Shown: positions 31,502 to 40,184 of the stretch, in pieces
Layout: each line of letters begins with the position of its first letter
Position numbering within the stretch: the stretch's first letter is position 1
Assembly: GCF_900156305.1 (NCBI RefSeq)
Contig: NZ_FTPL01000002.1
Span: 124,001-188,000, forward strand
Reading direction: 5' to 3'
Origin: Edaphobacillus lindanitolerans
GTDB lineage: Bacteria > Bacillota > Bacilli > Bacillales_A > Planococcaceae
DNA length: 64,000 bases
The notes under the pieces: model-generated
Told to the model about the DNA's origin: nothing
Databases searched by the model: none
What the model saw: only the letters and a program-made list of their open reading frames with translations
Made by a program: the position numbers and the translations under genes

Positions 31502-31538
31502 CCGATTTTCCTCCCTTCTTCTCTATTCATTCGATCCA

Positions 31539-31550
31539 GAACAGGTGTTC
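31539..31550 (-). promoter_or_regulatory. LexA (DinR) box before uvrX-like gene
   Basis: GAAC-AGGT-GTTC with flanking A and C fits the Gram-positive LexA consensus. It is located where the gene's promoter should be. Confidence 0.75.
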
Positions 31551-31708
31551 CCCTTCTTCAGTATAGCCAAACCGGACGGATTCATTCAACGGCAATTTCG
31601 GGAAATGGAGGGGATGGCGGCCTGTAAGCGGGGTTCCGCAAATGCGCTGCAGATAGTATGATGAGGAAAAGAAGAGCGCGAACCCGCTCAATCCGGGGAG
31701 GAACGATC

Positions 31709-32323
31709 TTGTACATACCGAGAATTTACAAAGAGAAAGACCTGAAAGAAATCGTGGCGTTCATCGGGGCGAATTCATTCGCCACGCTCGTCAGCACGCG
31801 GGAGGGCCGGCCGATTGCGACCCATCTTCCCCTGCAGCTGCGCAAGACGGAGGAAGGCCACGAGCTGACCGGACATGTGGCATACGGCAACCCGCAGTGG
31901 AAGACATTCGGGGAAAACGAAGAAATCCTGGCCATCTTCCAGGGTCCGCACTCGTACATCTCCCCTTCCTGGTATGAGCAGGAAAACGTGCCGACCTGGA
32001 ACTACCAGGCCGTGCACGTGTACGGGAAGCCGGAGATCATCGAAGGCGAAGAACTGCACCGGGACCTCGCACACCTGATGGAGAAATACGAAAAGCACCG
32101 GAAACACCCGGTGCTCTGGGACACTCTGTCCCCCGAACTGCTGGAAACCGAACTGAAAGGGATCGTCGGATTCAAGATCAAGGTGGAAAGATTCGAAGCG
32201 GCCTATAAAATGAGCCAGAACCGCAATGATCGGGACTACCGGAACATCATCGACCGCCTTGGCGAGGAAAGCGATCCGCTTTCGGGCCAAGTGGCGGAAG
32301 TGATGAAAAAAATCCAGCCATGA
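31709..32323 (+). CDS. PaiB-family FMN-binding protein
   Basis: A 204-residue protein resembling PaiB: IPRIYKEKDLKEIVAFI at the start, FATLVSTREGRPIATHLPLQL, HVAYGNPQWKTF, and GPHSYISPSWYEQENVPTWNYQAVHVYG, which form the split-barrel flavin-binding fold. In B. subtilis PaiB was described as a negative regulator of sporulation and protease genes, though it may be an FMN-dependent enzyme. The start is TTG at 31709 after GGGGAGGAACGATC. It is a single gene ended by the terminator shared with argH. Confidence 0.88.
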   Translation: MYIPRIYKEKDLKEIVAFIGANSFATLVSTREGRPIATHLPLQLRKTEEGHELTGHVAYGNPQWKTFGENEEILAIFQGPHSYISPSWYEQENVPTWNYQAVHVYGKPEIIEGEELHRDLAHLMEKYEKHRKHPVLWDTLSPELLETELKGIVGFKIKVERFEAAYKMSQNRNDRDYRNIIDRLGEESDPLSGQVAEVMKKIQP

Positions 32324-32370
32324 AAAAAGCGGACCGGCGGACTCCACAATGGGACGCCGGTCTGCTTTTC
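32324..32370. terminator. Bidirectional terminator between paiB-like and argH
   Basis: AAAAGCGGACCGGCG pairs with CGCCGGTCTGCTTTT (one G-T mismatch), with T-runs on both strands. Confidence 0.85.
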
Positions 32371-32377
32371 TGTTTTC

Positions 32378-33766
32378 TCATCGGACCGTCCGGCCGAGTG
32401 CTTCCCCTGCCTTGGCGATCTGTATGCGGACTTGGTCGAAACCGGTGCCGCCGTAGGAGTTTCTCCTGCGGACGGCCGCCTCGGGCGCGAGCACTCCATA
32501 GATGTCGTCCTCGATCAGCGTGCTTTCCTCCTGCATCACGGAAAGCGGGAGATCCTTCAGCACGCAGCCTTTTTGGATACAGGTGAACACCAGCTTCCCG
32601 GTCACTTCATGCGCTTCGCGGAACGGCATGCCCCTGGCCGCCAGGTAATCGGCGAGTTCCGTCGCATTGGAGAAATCCTTGCCGACCTCCGCTTCCATGA
32701 CGTCCTTGTTCACGGTCATCGTGCGGATCATGCCCGCGAAGATGCGGAGCGAGCCGGTGACGGTCTTCACGGTGTCGAACATGCCTTCCTTGTCTTCCTG
32801 CATGTCTTTGTTGTAGGCAAGCGGCAGGCCCTTCAGCGTCGTCAGCAAACCGGTCAGGTTGCCGTACACCCGTCCGGTCTTGCCGCGGATGAGTTCCGCC
32901 ATATCCGGGTTCTTCTTCTGCGGCATGATGCTCGAGCCGGTCGAGAACGCGTCGTCGAGCTCGATGAACCCGAACTCCTGGCTCGACCAGAGGATGATCT
33001 CCTCGGCGAACCGCGACAGATGGGCCATGAGCAGCGAAGAGGCGGACAGGAACTCGACGATGAAGTCCCGGTCGCTCACCGCGTCCATGCTGTTTTCATA
33101 GACACCGGAGAAGCCGAGCAGCCCGGCGGACAGATGACGGTCGATCGGGAACGTCGTCCCGGCGAGTGCGCCCGCGCCGAGCGGCGACAGGTCGATCCGC
33201 TTGAGGGAGTCCGAAAACCGGCCCTTATCCCGTTCGAGCATCCAGAAGTACGCCATCAGATGATGGGCGAACGACACCGGCTGCGCGCGCTGGAGATGCG
33301 TGTAGCCCGGCGCAAGCGTTTCGACATGGGCCTCCGCCTGTTCGAGGATCGCCTTCTGGAAGTCTTCGGTCAGTCCGATGATCTCCTTCGTGCGCGCCTT
33401 CAGATACAGATGCATGTCGGTCGCGACCTGGTCGTTCCGGCTGCGTCCGGTATGGAGCTTGCCGCCGACCGGACCGATGTCGTCCGTCAGCATCTTCTCG
33501 AGGTTCAGGTGGATGTCCTCGAGCTCGACGGAGAATTCCAGTTCATCCGCCTGCGCCTTTTCCTTCAGGCGGGCGAGGCCGCCGAGGATGGCGTCCGTCT
33601 CATCGTTGGTGAGAATGCCGCATTTGCCGAGCATTTGCACGTGCGCCGTGCTGCCTTCAATGTCCTCCAGGACGAGTTCCCGGTCGAAGCCGATCGACGC
33701 GCCGAACTCGTCGACCCATTCCTCGGCACTCTTCTGGAAACGGCCGCCCCAGAGTTTTTCACTCAT
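32378..33766 (-). CDS. argH: Argininosuccinate lyase
   Basis: ArgH splits argininosuccinate to arginine and fumarate. The 462-residue protein has [18 protein letters not shown], the fumarase-superfamily signature [12 protein letters not shown] with the catalytic Ser, and the C-terminal [17 protein letters not shown] region. It starts within the last bases of argG (ATGA overlap) and ends just before the shared terminator. Confidence 0.97.
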   Translation of the reverse strand: MSEKLWGGRFQKSAEEWVDEFGASIGFDRELVLEDIEGSTAHVQMLGKCGILTNDETDAILGGLARLKEKAQADELEFSVELEDIHLNLEKMLTDDIGPVGGKLHTGRSRNDQVATDMHLYLKARTKEIIGLTEDFQKAILEQAEAHVETLAPGYTHLQRAQPVSFAHHLMAYFWMLERDKGRFSDSLKRIDLSPLGAGALAGTTFPIDRHLSAGLLGFSGVYENSMDAVSDRDFIVEFLSASSLLMAHLSRFAEEIILWSSQEFGFIELDDAFSTGSSIMPQKKNPDMAELIRGKTGRVYGNLTGLLTTLKGLPLAYNKDMQEDKEGMFDTVKTVTGSLRIFAGMIRTMTVNKDVMEAEVGKDFSNATELADYLAARGMPFREAHEVTGKLVFTCIQKGCVLKDLPLSVMQEESTLIEDDIYGVLAPEAAVRRRNSYGGTGFDQVRIQIAKAGEALGRTVR

Positions 33767-34989
33767 GACTGCACCTTCTCCGGCTGTTTCGCGGATTCGG
33801 CAGCCTTGTTGACGGATGCATGGACTTTCGTCGGCAGACCCCAGAGCTCGATGAAGCCGACTGCGGATTCGTGGTTGAATGCATCTTCCTTCGTATAGGT
33901 CGCGAGCTTCTCGTCATAGAGGGAGTTCGGCGACTTGCGGCCTTCGACAATCGCGTGCCCCTTGAACAGTTTCACGCGGACGGTGCCGTTGACGAACTGC
34001 TGGGTCTCCTTCAGGAAGGCCTGGAGCGCTTTTGTGAGCGGCGAGAACCAGAGTCCTTCGTAGATGAGTTCGGTCAGCTTCTTGCCGACGACCGGCTTGA
34101 AGTGGGCCAGCTCCTTCACGAGCGTGATGTCTTCGAGTTCCTTATGCGCCGTGAGCAGCGTCATCGCGCCCGGGCACTCGTACACTTCACGGGACTTGAT
34201 GCCGACGAGGCGGTTCTCGACGTGGTCGATGCGGCCGACGCCGTGCTTGCCGGCGATGTCATTGAGGCTCAGGATCAGCTCATCCAGCTGCATCTTCTCG
34301 CCGTCGAGCGTGACCGGCACGCCGTGCTCAAAGCCGATTTCGATGACGTCCGGCGTGTCCGGCGCGTCTTCGAGTGCAACCGTCAGATCGTATGCATCTT
34401 CCGGCGGCGCCGCCCAAGGATTCTCGAGGATGCCGCATTCATTCGAACGGCCCCACAGGTTCTGGTCGATCGAGTACGGGCTGTCGAGGTTGATCGGAAT
34501 CGGGATATTATGCTCTTTCGCGTATTCGATCTCCTCTTCACGCGACCAGCTCCATTCGCGGACCGGAGCGATCACTTCAAGAGACGGGTCGAGCGCCTTG
34601 ATCGACACTTCGAAGCGGACCTGGTCGTTCCCCTTGCCCGTGCAGCCGTGTGCGACGGCGTCGGCGTTCGTCTCATGTGCGATCTCGACAAGTTTCTTCG
34701 AGATGAGCGGACGGGACAGCGCCGAGACGAGCGGATACTTCTCCTCGTAGAGCGTGTGGCCCTGGAGCGCCGGCAGGACGAAGTCTTCGGCAAACTCTTT
34801 CTTTGCGTCGATCATGTAGCTTTCGGTTGCGCCGACCTTGAGCGCCTTTTCCTTGACGAACGCGAGGTCCTTCCCTTCGCCGACGTCCAGGCAGACCGCC
34901 ACCACTTCATACCCCTGTTCCTTCAGCCATGTGACCGCCACCGATGTATCAAGACCTCCTGAATATGCGAGAACCACTTTCTTGCCCAT
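33763..34989 (-). CDS. argG: Argininosuccinate synthase
   Basis: ArgG joins citrulline and aspartate using ATP. The 408-residue protein begins [18 protein letters not shown] (PP-loop) and carries [16 protein letters not shown] and [12 protein letters not shown]. The ATG at 34989 lies seven bases after GGAGGG; a TTG two codons upstream was rejected. A promoter and repeated AhrC-type half-sites are upstream, so the argGH pair should be repressed by arginine. Other arginine genes are not in the window. Confidence 0.97.
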   Translation of the reverse strand: MGKKVVLAYSGGLDTSVAVTWLKEQGYEVVAVCLDVGEGKDLAFVKEKALKVGATESYMIDAKKEFAEDFVLPALQGHTLYEEKYPLVSALSRPLISKKLVEIAHETNADAVAHGCTGKGNDQVRFEVSIKALDPSLEVIAPVREWSWSREEEIEYAKEHNIPIPINLDSPYSIDQNLWGRSNECGILENPWAAPPEDAYDLTVALEDAPDTPDVIEIGFEHGVPVTLDGEKMQLDELILSLNDIAGKHGVGRIDHVENRLVGIKSREVYECPGAMTLLTAHKELEDITLVKELAHFKPVVGKKLTELIYEGLWFSPLTKALQAFLKETQQFVNGTVRVKLFKGHAIVEGRKSPNSLYDEKLATYTKEDAFNHESAVGFIELWGLPTKVHASVNKAAESAKQPEKVQS

Positions 34990-35008
34990 ATGCAATCCCT
35001 CCGTGTAT

Positions 35009-35073
35009 GTTTATTCATTTTATTCATGTTTTATTCATGAGTGAATCTTAACATGGAATAAACATCGATGCAA
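35009..35073 (-). promoter_or_regulatory. argG promoter with AhrC/ArgR-type half-sites
   Basis: On the minus strand TTGCAT (35073-35068), 17 bp, TAAGAT (35050-35045). Just downstream, three direct ATGAATAA half-sites lie at 35011-35018, 35020-35027 and 35031-35038 with an inverted GTGAATC at 35041, matching the TGAATAAAAATTCA-like ARG box. Confidence 0.65.
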
Positions 35074-35132
35074 GCAAATGTTTATGCATTTTCAAAAGAA
35101 ATGAGAATTCTTGTTCAAGAGCGTTCAAAATG

Positions 35133-35175
35133 CGAGTGAGCGCGCAGGCGCCCCGAGCGGGATCTTCGTCTGCCG
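35133..35175. repeat. Array G: possible two-unit fragment
   Basis: CGAGTG at 35133 and CGAGCG at 35154 are 21 bp apart. The word CGAGTGAGCGCGCAGG also occurs in array E (24484). It may be a short member or relic of the same repeat class. Confidence 0.35.
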
Positions 35176-35211
35176 CCCCGGCGATCCCGGCGCTTTTAGG
35201 ATTGAGATAGA

Positions 35212-35249
35212 CAAAAACGGGCCTGCGTCCGGATAACCGGATGCAGGCC
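35212..35249 (-). terminator. Terminator of the DUF3221-like lipoprotein gene
   Basis: GGCCTGCGTCCGG and CCGGATGCAGGCC form a 13-bp stem (one G-T pair); on the minus strand GTTTTTG follows. Confidence 0.85.
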
Positions 35250-35266
35250 GCCTGTTGACGTTGGGA

Positions 35267-35827
35267 TCATTCGCTTTTGGGTTCTTTCGTATATTCATGG
35301 CTTTCGACATCGAGTTCCACAGTGTAGGTTTCATTGGACTCGACGATCGTGCAGTCGAATTTGATCGTGTCCTCGCCGAGCTCCGGCTTGCCGAGAACGA
35401 CGAAGCCGTTGCCTTCTTTTTCGAGAAACGCCTGGAACGCCTCCGTCTGGCGCTTGGAGAGGTCATCCTTCGGCACGACGAACACGGCCGCATGGCCCTG
35501 GCCCGGGAACGACCGGGCAATCATGCCGGAATGATAGACATCCGCGCGCATCCCCTTCTCAAGGTCGCCGGATTCGAGTTCCCGCTCCGCGCCGTCGCCG
35601 ATCGAGACGAAGTGGGTTTCGTCGTCGATCGTGTAGTAGATGTCGTTGACGAGCACCCGGTCCCCGTCGATGTCGGTGATGAACCCCTTCGCTTCCTCCA
35701 TCCCTTCCACCGGGACGGACAGCTTGTCTTCCGCTTTTGGTGCATCTCCGCTTCCGCCGCCTGTCCCGCTTGTGCCGCAGGCCGAGAGGAGCACGGCCGC
35801 CACCGTGAATACGAACAGTTTCTTCAA
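35267..35827 (-). CDS. Lipoprotein with DUF3221-like (YobA) domain
   Basis: A 186-residue lipoprotein: signal LKKLFVFTVAAVLLSAC with lipidated Cys17, Gly/Ser-rich linker, then KGFITDIDGDRVLVNDIYY and GMRADVYHSGMIARSFPGQG, the pattern of the small beta-barrel DUF3221/YobA proteins of Bacillus. A second segment (KRQTEAFQAFLEKEGNGFVVL) may be a separate small domain. The start is TTG at 35827 after AAGGGAGTGGTGATCGA. Function is unknown. Confidence 0.75.
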   Translation of the reverse strand: MKKLFVFTVAAVLLSACGTSGTGGGSGDAPKAEDKLSVPVEGMEEAKGFITDIDGDRVLVNDIYYTIDDETHFVSIGDGAERELESGDLEKGMRADVYHSGMIARSFPGQGHAAVFVVPKDDLSKRQTEAFQAFLEKEGNGFVVLGKPELGEDTIKFDCTIVESNETYTVELDVESHEYTKEPKSE

Positions 35828-36009
35828 TCGATCACCACTCCCTTGATCATGAAAACGGTCTTCTGGATCCGGTGCATCCCCGTACAGCTCCGGAAAAGCA
35901 TGCACGTTCATACTATTCCATTCCCGCCGCAGATCCGGTCAATCACCTTTTCCGGCACCGGCATCCCCGTCCTCTTAAACAAGCAGACGGACGGAGGAGT
36001 CCGGACGTT

Positions 36010-36762
36010 TCATTTCTTGTCGAAGAAATTCCGGCCGAGCCGCTCGGTGAGCCCCGGGGCGATGGCATGGGCCCTGGCGGCGGCCGCCATGTACCAAGGA
36101 AGATCGATGTCGCGGACCGGACGGCCGAGCGCACCGACGGCCGCCTCGGCGACACGCTCCGGTGCGGTCAGGTAGCCGGCCATCGACGCCCGATAATCTG
36201 CGGACGGGGCGGCAATGTCGAGAAACGGCGTATCGACCGGACCCGGGTTGATCGATGTGACGGATATGCCGTACGGGGCCATTTCCAGTCTCAACGCATC
36301 CGCATAGCCGAGGATCGCGCTCTTGGACGCCGCGTACGCAGAGGCCTTTTTAGTTGCGACTTTCCCGGCTGCGGAGGCGATGAATACGATCCGGCCGGAT
36401 CCGCGCTCCATCATGCCGGGCAGGAGCCGGCGCAGCAGCTTCATCGGGGAGGCGGCGTTCACTTCAAGCATCCGGTCGATCGATTCGTCGGACAGCTCAT
36501 GGGCATGGAGGAACGCGCCGACGCCCGACGCCAGGATGACCGCATCCGGTGCGCCCGCTGCCCGCGCCACCCGGTCGAGTCCTTCCGCGGTGGACAGGTC
36601 GGCTTCGAGGATCCCGGCGCCTTCCCGCCGGATGGCTTCGAGGCCGGCCCGGTTCCGGCCGGTGGCGAGCACGAGATGCCCTTCCTCCAGCAGTTGTGAA
36701 ACGATCGCCCGGCCGATGCCGCCCGTCGCGCCGGTGACGAGCACCCGCTTACGCCTGTTCAT
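36010..36762 (-). CDS. Short-chain dehydrogenase/reductase (YqjQ-like)
   Basis: A 250-residue SDR with the nucleotide site TGATGGIGRAI, the conserved NAA-like VNAASPM and the catalytic Ser/Tyr/Lys in SAAGKVATKKASAYAASKSA. It overlaps the end of the metallo-hydrolase gene by 14 bases, so the two are coupled. The pair stands next to proI and yqjM as yqjP-yqjQ do in B. subtilis. Substrate unknown. Confidence 0.88.
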   Translation of the reverse strand: MNRRKRVLVTGATGGIGRAIVSQLLEEGHLVLATGRNRAGLEAIRREGAGILEADLSTAEGLDRVARAAGAPDAVILASGVGAFLHAHELSDESIDRMLEVNAASPMKLLRRLLPGMMERGSGRIVFIASAAGKVATKKASAYAASKSAILGYADALRLEMAPYGISVTSINPGPVDTPFLDIAAPSADYRASMAGYLTAPERVAEAAVGALGRPVRDIDLPWYMAAAARAHAIAPGLTERLGRNFFDKK

Positions 36763-37693
36763 AATGAAGCACCCCGTCCTCACCGCGCACTTCTCGTGCG
36801 AGCCCTTCCTCTACGAGCCAGTCCGCCTGTCCGATCGTTTCGGATAAGGTGAGCCCGAGTTCTTTTTCATACATCGTCGGGAACAGGCGCGTCGTCAGGC
36901 CGAAAATCGTCTTCGGGCCATCTTCCAGCATGCCGAGCACTTTGAGCGCGCGTTCTTTCTGCTGGCCAAGGCGGTGTTCGATGAGCGGGGCAATCCCCCG
37001 CACTTCTTCGCCGTGCCCCGGATAAACGACGTCCACCGGAAGAGCGGCGACCCGCCGGAGCGAATCATTGTATTCGAGCAGAGATTTCGGCCGTCCCGCC
37101 TTCGGATCGAGCGGCGGTTCGATGAGCGGATTGGACGAGATCTTCCCGAGCACGAGGTCGCCCCCGATCATTTCCCCCGTCTCTTCGTTGAAGAACGCCA
37201 GGTGGCTCCGGGCGTGGCCCGGTGTCTCAAGCACCTTCCAGCCCGAATGTCCCGGCACGGCGTCCCCTTCACCGAGCTGCCCGTCAAGCGGCCGGCTGCC
37301 CATGAAGGCGACCGGCCGCTTCATCTTGGGCACCCATTTCAGGTATTGCTCCGGCACCCCCTCCTCTTTCAGGCAGTCCAGATAAAACCGGTCATGGTGT
37401 TCAAAGAATGCTTCGTCGCGGCGCAGCCAGGGGTCGTTGTAGGCGTGCCCGAGCAGCCGGGCCCCATCGAACCGGTCGACAAGTCCGGCGTGGTCCGGAT
37501 GGTGATGGGTCAGGATGACCTGTTCGATGTCGCCCGGTTCATAGCCGGATTCCTTCAGGCCGTGCAGAAGCGCTTCCCACGCTTCGGGCGTGTTCGTCCC
37601 GGCATCGAACAGGGTCAGTGCATCCCCTTTCAGCAAATACACATTGACGTCTCCGACGGCGAACGGCGTCGGCATGGTGATCGTATGGATCAT
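36749..37693 (-). CDS. MBL-fold metallo-hydrolase (YqjP-like)
   Basis: A 314-residue protein with the metallo-beta-lactamase signature THHHPDHAGLVD, then HARSHLAFF, the metal Asp in IGGDLVLG and GHG near the end, plus a C-terminal winged-helix-like extension (MLEDGPKTIFGLTTRLFP) typical of the LACTB2/YqjP group. ATG follows GGGGGGATTCCG. It is divergent from the T-box-proI unit and co-translated with the SDR gene. Substrate unknown; this branch includes hydrolases acting on RNA or on CoA thioesters. Confidence 0.87.
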   Translation of the reverse strand: MIHTITMPTPFAVGDVNVYLLKGDALTLFDAGTNTPEAWEALLHGLKESGYEPGDIEQVILTHHHPDHAGLVDRFDGARLLGHAYNDPWLRRDEAFFEHHDRFYLDCLKEEGVPEQYLKWVPKMKRPVAFMGSRPLDGQLGEGDAVPGHSGWKVLETPGHARSHLAFFNEETGEMIGGDLVLGKISSNPLIEPPLDPKAGRPKSLLEYNDSLRRVAALPVDVVYPGHGEEVRGIAPLIEHRLGQQKERALKVLGMLEDGPKTIFGLTTRLFPTMYEKELGLTLSETIGQADWLVEEGLAREVRGEDGVLHYEQA

Positions 37694-37760
37694 CGGAATC
37701 CCCCCGCAAAATGAATCGTGATTCACTTATTGTACATGAGCCGGTCCGCCGCGTCACCTG

Positions 37761-37789
37761 TTGACACCGCGGCAGACGATGCGTATAAT
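37761..37789 (+). promoter_or_regulatory. Consensus SigA promoter of the proI leader
   Basis: TTGACA (37761-37766), 17 bp, TATAAT (37784-37789): a perfect match, directly before the T-box leader. Confidence 0.9.
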
Positions 37790-37794
37790 CGCGT

Positions 37795-38062
37795 TAACCG
37801 AATGAACGGAATGCTCCGACGAAGACGAGTACGGGCGGTGAAGGCGCACAGAAAATGCGGTCACCGGCTGAGAGCCGCATCCCCTCTCCCGCCCCGAACC
37901 TGCTTCCGAGCCGCCGTGGAAACACGGCCGTGCCCCGCTGCGTTAAGGCGGACGAGCCGCACCGGCCTTGCCGGTGAATGAAGGTGGTACCGCGGAAACC
38001 GATGCGTTTTCGTCCTTTTTCATGATGAGTCATGACTTGGGACGAGAACGCATCTTTTATTT
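37795..38062 (+). promoter_or_regulatory. T-box leader upstream of proI
   Basis: The T-box core TGAAGGTGGTACCGCG occurs at 37979-37994. Stem I features precede it: GACGAGTA, a long helix and a candidate specifier loop CCCGAACCTGC with CCU (Pro) at 37899-37901. A terminator made of GATGCGTTTTCGTCC (38001) and GGACGAGAACGCATC (38040) with a TTTTATTTT tail competes with the antiterminator. Uncharged tRNA-Pro should let transcription into proI proceed. Confidence 0.93.
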
Positions 38063-38083
38063 TGGACAAGGAGGATGAGCGGG

Positions 38084-38893
38084 ATGAAAAACGTATTGTT
38101 TGTCGGCGCAGGCTCGATGGCCGAAGCGATCATGGCCGGAATCGTGGAAAAGGGGGCCGTGGACCCGTCGTCCGTATTCGTGATGAACAAGTCGGATGAG
38201 GCGCGGCTGTCCGGACTGGAAGAAAGGTACGGCATCGTGCCGGTCAGGAAAGAAGATCCTGAGGTCGGACGGGCGGAACTGGTTGTATTCGCGACAAAGC
38301 CGAAGGACGTCCGCCAGGCGATGAATGATGTGGCCGGACGGCTTCATCTGGAAGCGGCGATCCTGTCGGTGATGGCGGGCATCCCGATCCGCACGTTCGA
38401 GGAAGGGCTCGGCAGCCGCCCGGTGGCACGGTCCATGCCGAACACGTCGGCGACGATCGGGCTTGCCGCGACGGGCGTGGCGATGAACGACGCCGTGTGC
38501 GACCGGGTGCGCGGGGACATCCTCTCGCTCCTCGGGGCGGTCGGCATCGTGAAAGAAGTGGCGGAAGACGATCTCCACCTGGTGACCGCCCTTTCCGGAA
38601 GCGGCCCGGCGTATGTGTACTATTTCACGGAAGCGCTGGAGGAAGCGGCGAAGACGGCCGGCTTTGACGGGGCCGACGCACGCGAGCTGATCATCCAGAC
38701 GCTCGAAGGCGCGGCGGCGATGATGCGGCAGACCCGGATGGAGCCGTCCGTCCTCCGGGAGAATGTCACGAGCCCGGGCGGCACGACCGCTGCGGGACTG
38801 CGCGCGCTCGATGACGCCGGCTTCCACCGCGCGGTCGCCTCGTGCATCCGGGCGGCGGAAAACCGTTCCCGTGAGCTTGCGGAAGGAAAGTGA
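38084..38893 (+). CDS. proI: Pyrroline-5-carboxylate reductase
   Basis: This enzyme reduces pyrroline-5-carboxylate to proline. The 269-residue protein has an N-terminal Rossmann fold (NVLFVGAGSMAEAIMAGI), ATKPKD, PNTSATIG and the C-terminal signature SGSGPAYVYYFTEAL with SPGGTTAAGLRALDD. The ATG at 38084 lies behind GGAGGATGAGCGGG; an ATG at 38075 abuts the ribosome site. Control by a proline-type T-box and the neighbourhood of yqjP/yqjQ and yqjM support ProI (YqjO) rather than another paralogue. Confidence 0.95.
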   Translation: MKNVLFVGAGSMAEAIMAGIVEKGAVDPSSVFVMNKSDEARLSGLEERYGIVPVRKEDPEVGRAELVVFATKPKDVRQAMNDVAGRLHLEAAILSVMAGIPIRTFEEGLGSRPVARSMPNTSATIGLAATGVAMNDAVCDRVRGDILSLLGAVGIVKEVAEDDLHLVTALSGSGPAYVYYFTEALEEAAKTAGFDGADARELIIQTLEGAAAMMRQTRMEPSVLRENVTSPGGTTAAGLRALDDAGFHRAVASCIRAAENRSRELAEGK

Positions 38894-38946
38894 CCGTCCG
38901 CAACTGGTAGAATGGACGGGAACTCTGTCATGGGAAGGTGATTGCG

Positions 38947-39963
38947 ATGTCCAAGTTGTTTGAACCGATCGAGATCAAAGGCGTGACGCTCCGGAACCGG
39001 ATCGTCATGTCCCCGATGTGCATGTACTCCTGTCCGGAACAGGACGGCCGGGTGCAGGACTGGCACCTCGTCCACTATCCGTCCCGGGCGGTCGGCGGCG
39101 CCGGCCTCATCATCGTGGAGGCGACCGCGGTCCAGCCGGAAGGCCGGATCTCCAATGAAGACCTCGGCATCTGGGAAGACGGCCACACCGACGGCCTCCG
39201 GCGGCTGACGGAACTGGTCAAAAGCCACGGCGCGGCAGCCGGGATCCAGCTTGCGCACGCCGGCCGGAAGTCGGAGACCGACGGGGATATCTTCGCCCCG
39301 TCCGCGATCGCTTTCAGCGACCGGTACAAGCAGCCGAACGAAATGACCGCCGATGACATCCGGGAGACCGTGTCCGCTTTCCGGGAAGCTGCGCGCCGCG
39401 CGAAGGAAGCCGGATTCGATGTGATCGAGCTCCACGGGGCCCACGGCTATCTGCTCAACGAGTTCCTCTCCCCGCTATCCAACCTGCGGGAAGACGAATA
39501 CGGCGGCAGTGCGGAAAACCGGTACCGAATCGTCCGCGAGACGATCGATGCCGTCAAGGAAGTGTGGGACGGACCGCTGTTCGTCCGGATTTCGGCAAGC
39601 GACTGGACCGAAGGCGGCATGAAGCCGGATGATTACGTGCCGATGGTGCAATGGATGAAGGAACAGGGCGTCGACCTGATCGACGTGAGCTCGGGTGCCG
39701 TCGTCCAGGCCCGGATTGAGAGCTATCCGGGCTACCAGGTACCGTTCTCGGAGACGATCCGCACCGGTGCCGGCATTCTCACCGGTGCCGTCGGCATGAT
39801 CACCGAGCCGGAGCATGCGGAAGAGATCGTCCAAAACGGACGGGCCGACCTCGTGCTGCTCGGCCGCGAACTGCTGCGCGACCCATTCTGGCCGCGCAGG
39901 GCGGCAGAGAAACTCGGCGCGGAATTAGACACGCCGGTCCAGTACGAACGGGGCTGGAAATGA
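38947..39963 (+). CDS. namA: NADPH dehydrogenase, old yellow enzyme YqjM/NamA
   Basis: An FMN-dependent ene-reductase of 338 residues, the length of B. subtilis YqjM. It has SPMCMYSC (the Cys that tunes the flavin), [28 protein letters not shown] and [15 protein letters not shown] with the C-terminal Arg that reaches the partner active site. YqjM-type enzymes reduce activated alkenes and respond to xenobiotic stress. AAGGTGA precedes the ATG. It lies 53 bp after proI and may be co-transcribed with it; a terminator follows. Confidence 0.94.
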   Translation: MSKLFEPIEIKGVTLRNRIVMSPMCMYSCPEQDGRVQDWHLVHYPSRAVGGAGLIIVEATAVQPEGRISNEDLGIWEDGHTDGLRRLTELVKSHGAAAGIQLAHAGRKSETDGDIFAPSAIAFSDRYKQPNEMTADDIRETVSAFREAARRAKEAGFDVIELHGAHGYLLNEFLSPLSNLREDEYGGSAENRYRIVRETIDAVKEVWDGPLFVRISASDWTEGGMKPDDYVPMVQWMKEQGVDLIDVSSGAVVQARIESYPGYQVPFSETIRTGAGILTGAVGMITEPEHAEEIVQNGRADLVLLGRELLRDPFWPRRAAEKLGAELDTPVQYERGWK

Positions 39964-39968
39964 AAAAG

Positions 39969-40006
39969 GAGCCGGACGGGATGAATTCCCGGACGGCTCT
40001 TTTTTA
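39969..40006 (+). terminator. Terminator after namA
   Basis: GAGCCGGACGGG and CCCGGACGGCTC (two mismatches) enclose a 7-nt loop and are followed by TTTTTTATG. Confidence 0.75.
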
Positions 40007-40022
40007 TGTGTGAAGAAACGTG

Positions 40023-40127
40023 TTGCTTCACACTCGCGTCTGTTTGCTTAACATTCGGGGGCAGTTGCTTAACATTCAGGTCGATTTGCTTAACATTCGT
40101 TTCGGATTGCTTCACACTCGCCCCCCA
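40023..40127. repeat. Array B: five exact 21-bp tandem units
   Basis: Five consecutive 21-nt units begin at 40023, 40044, 40065, 40086 and 40107. Each has a 14-nt constant part TTGCTT(A/C)ACA(T/C)TCG and a 7-nt variable part. The middle three read AACATT, the outer two CACACT, so the array is mirror-like in composition. On the minus strand it would read heptads ending NVKQ. It lies between convergent namA and the ammonia-lyase gene. Confidence 0.9.
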
Positions 40128-40184
40128 CTGAATGCTCCGGCGGCAAACACGGCTTTGATTTCAATCACCCGGCCGGCGCCCCGT

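Noticed and set aside
39732-40115. NVKQ-repeat reading frame on the minus strand as a gene
   Set aside because: Its start lies inside the repeat array without a ribosome site, and it runs on into the antisense of namA.
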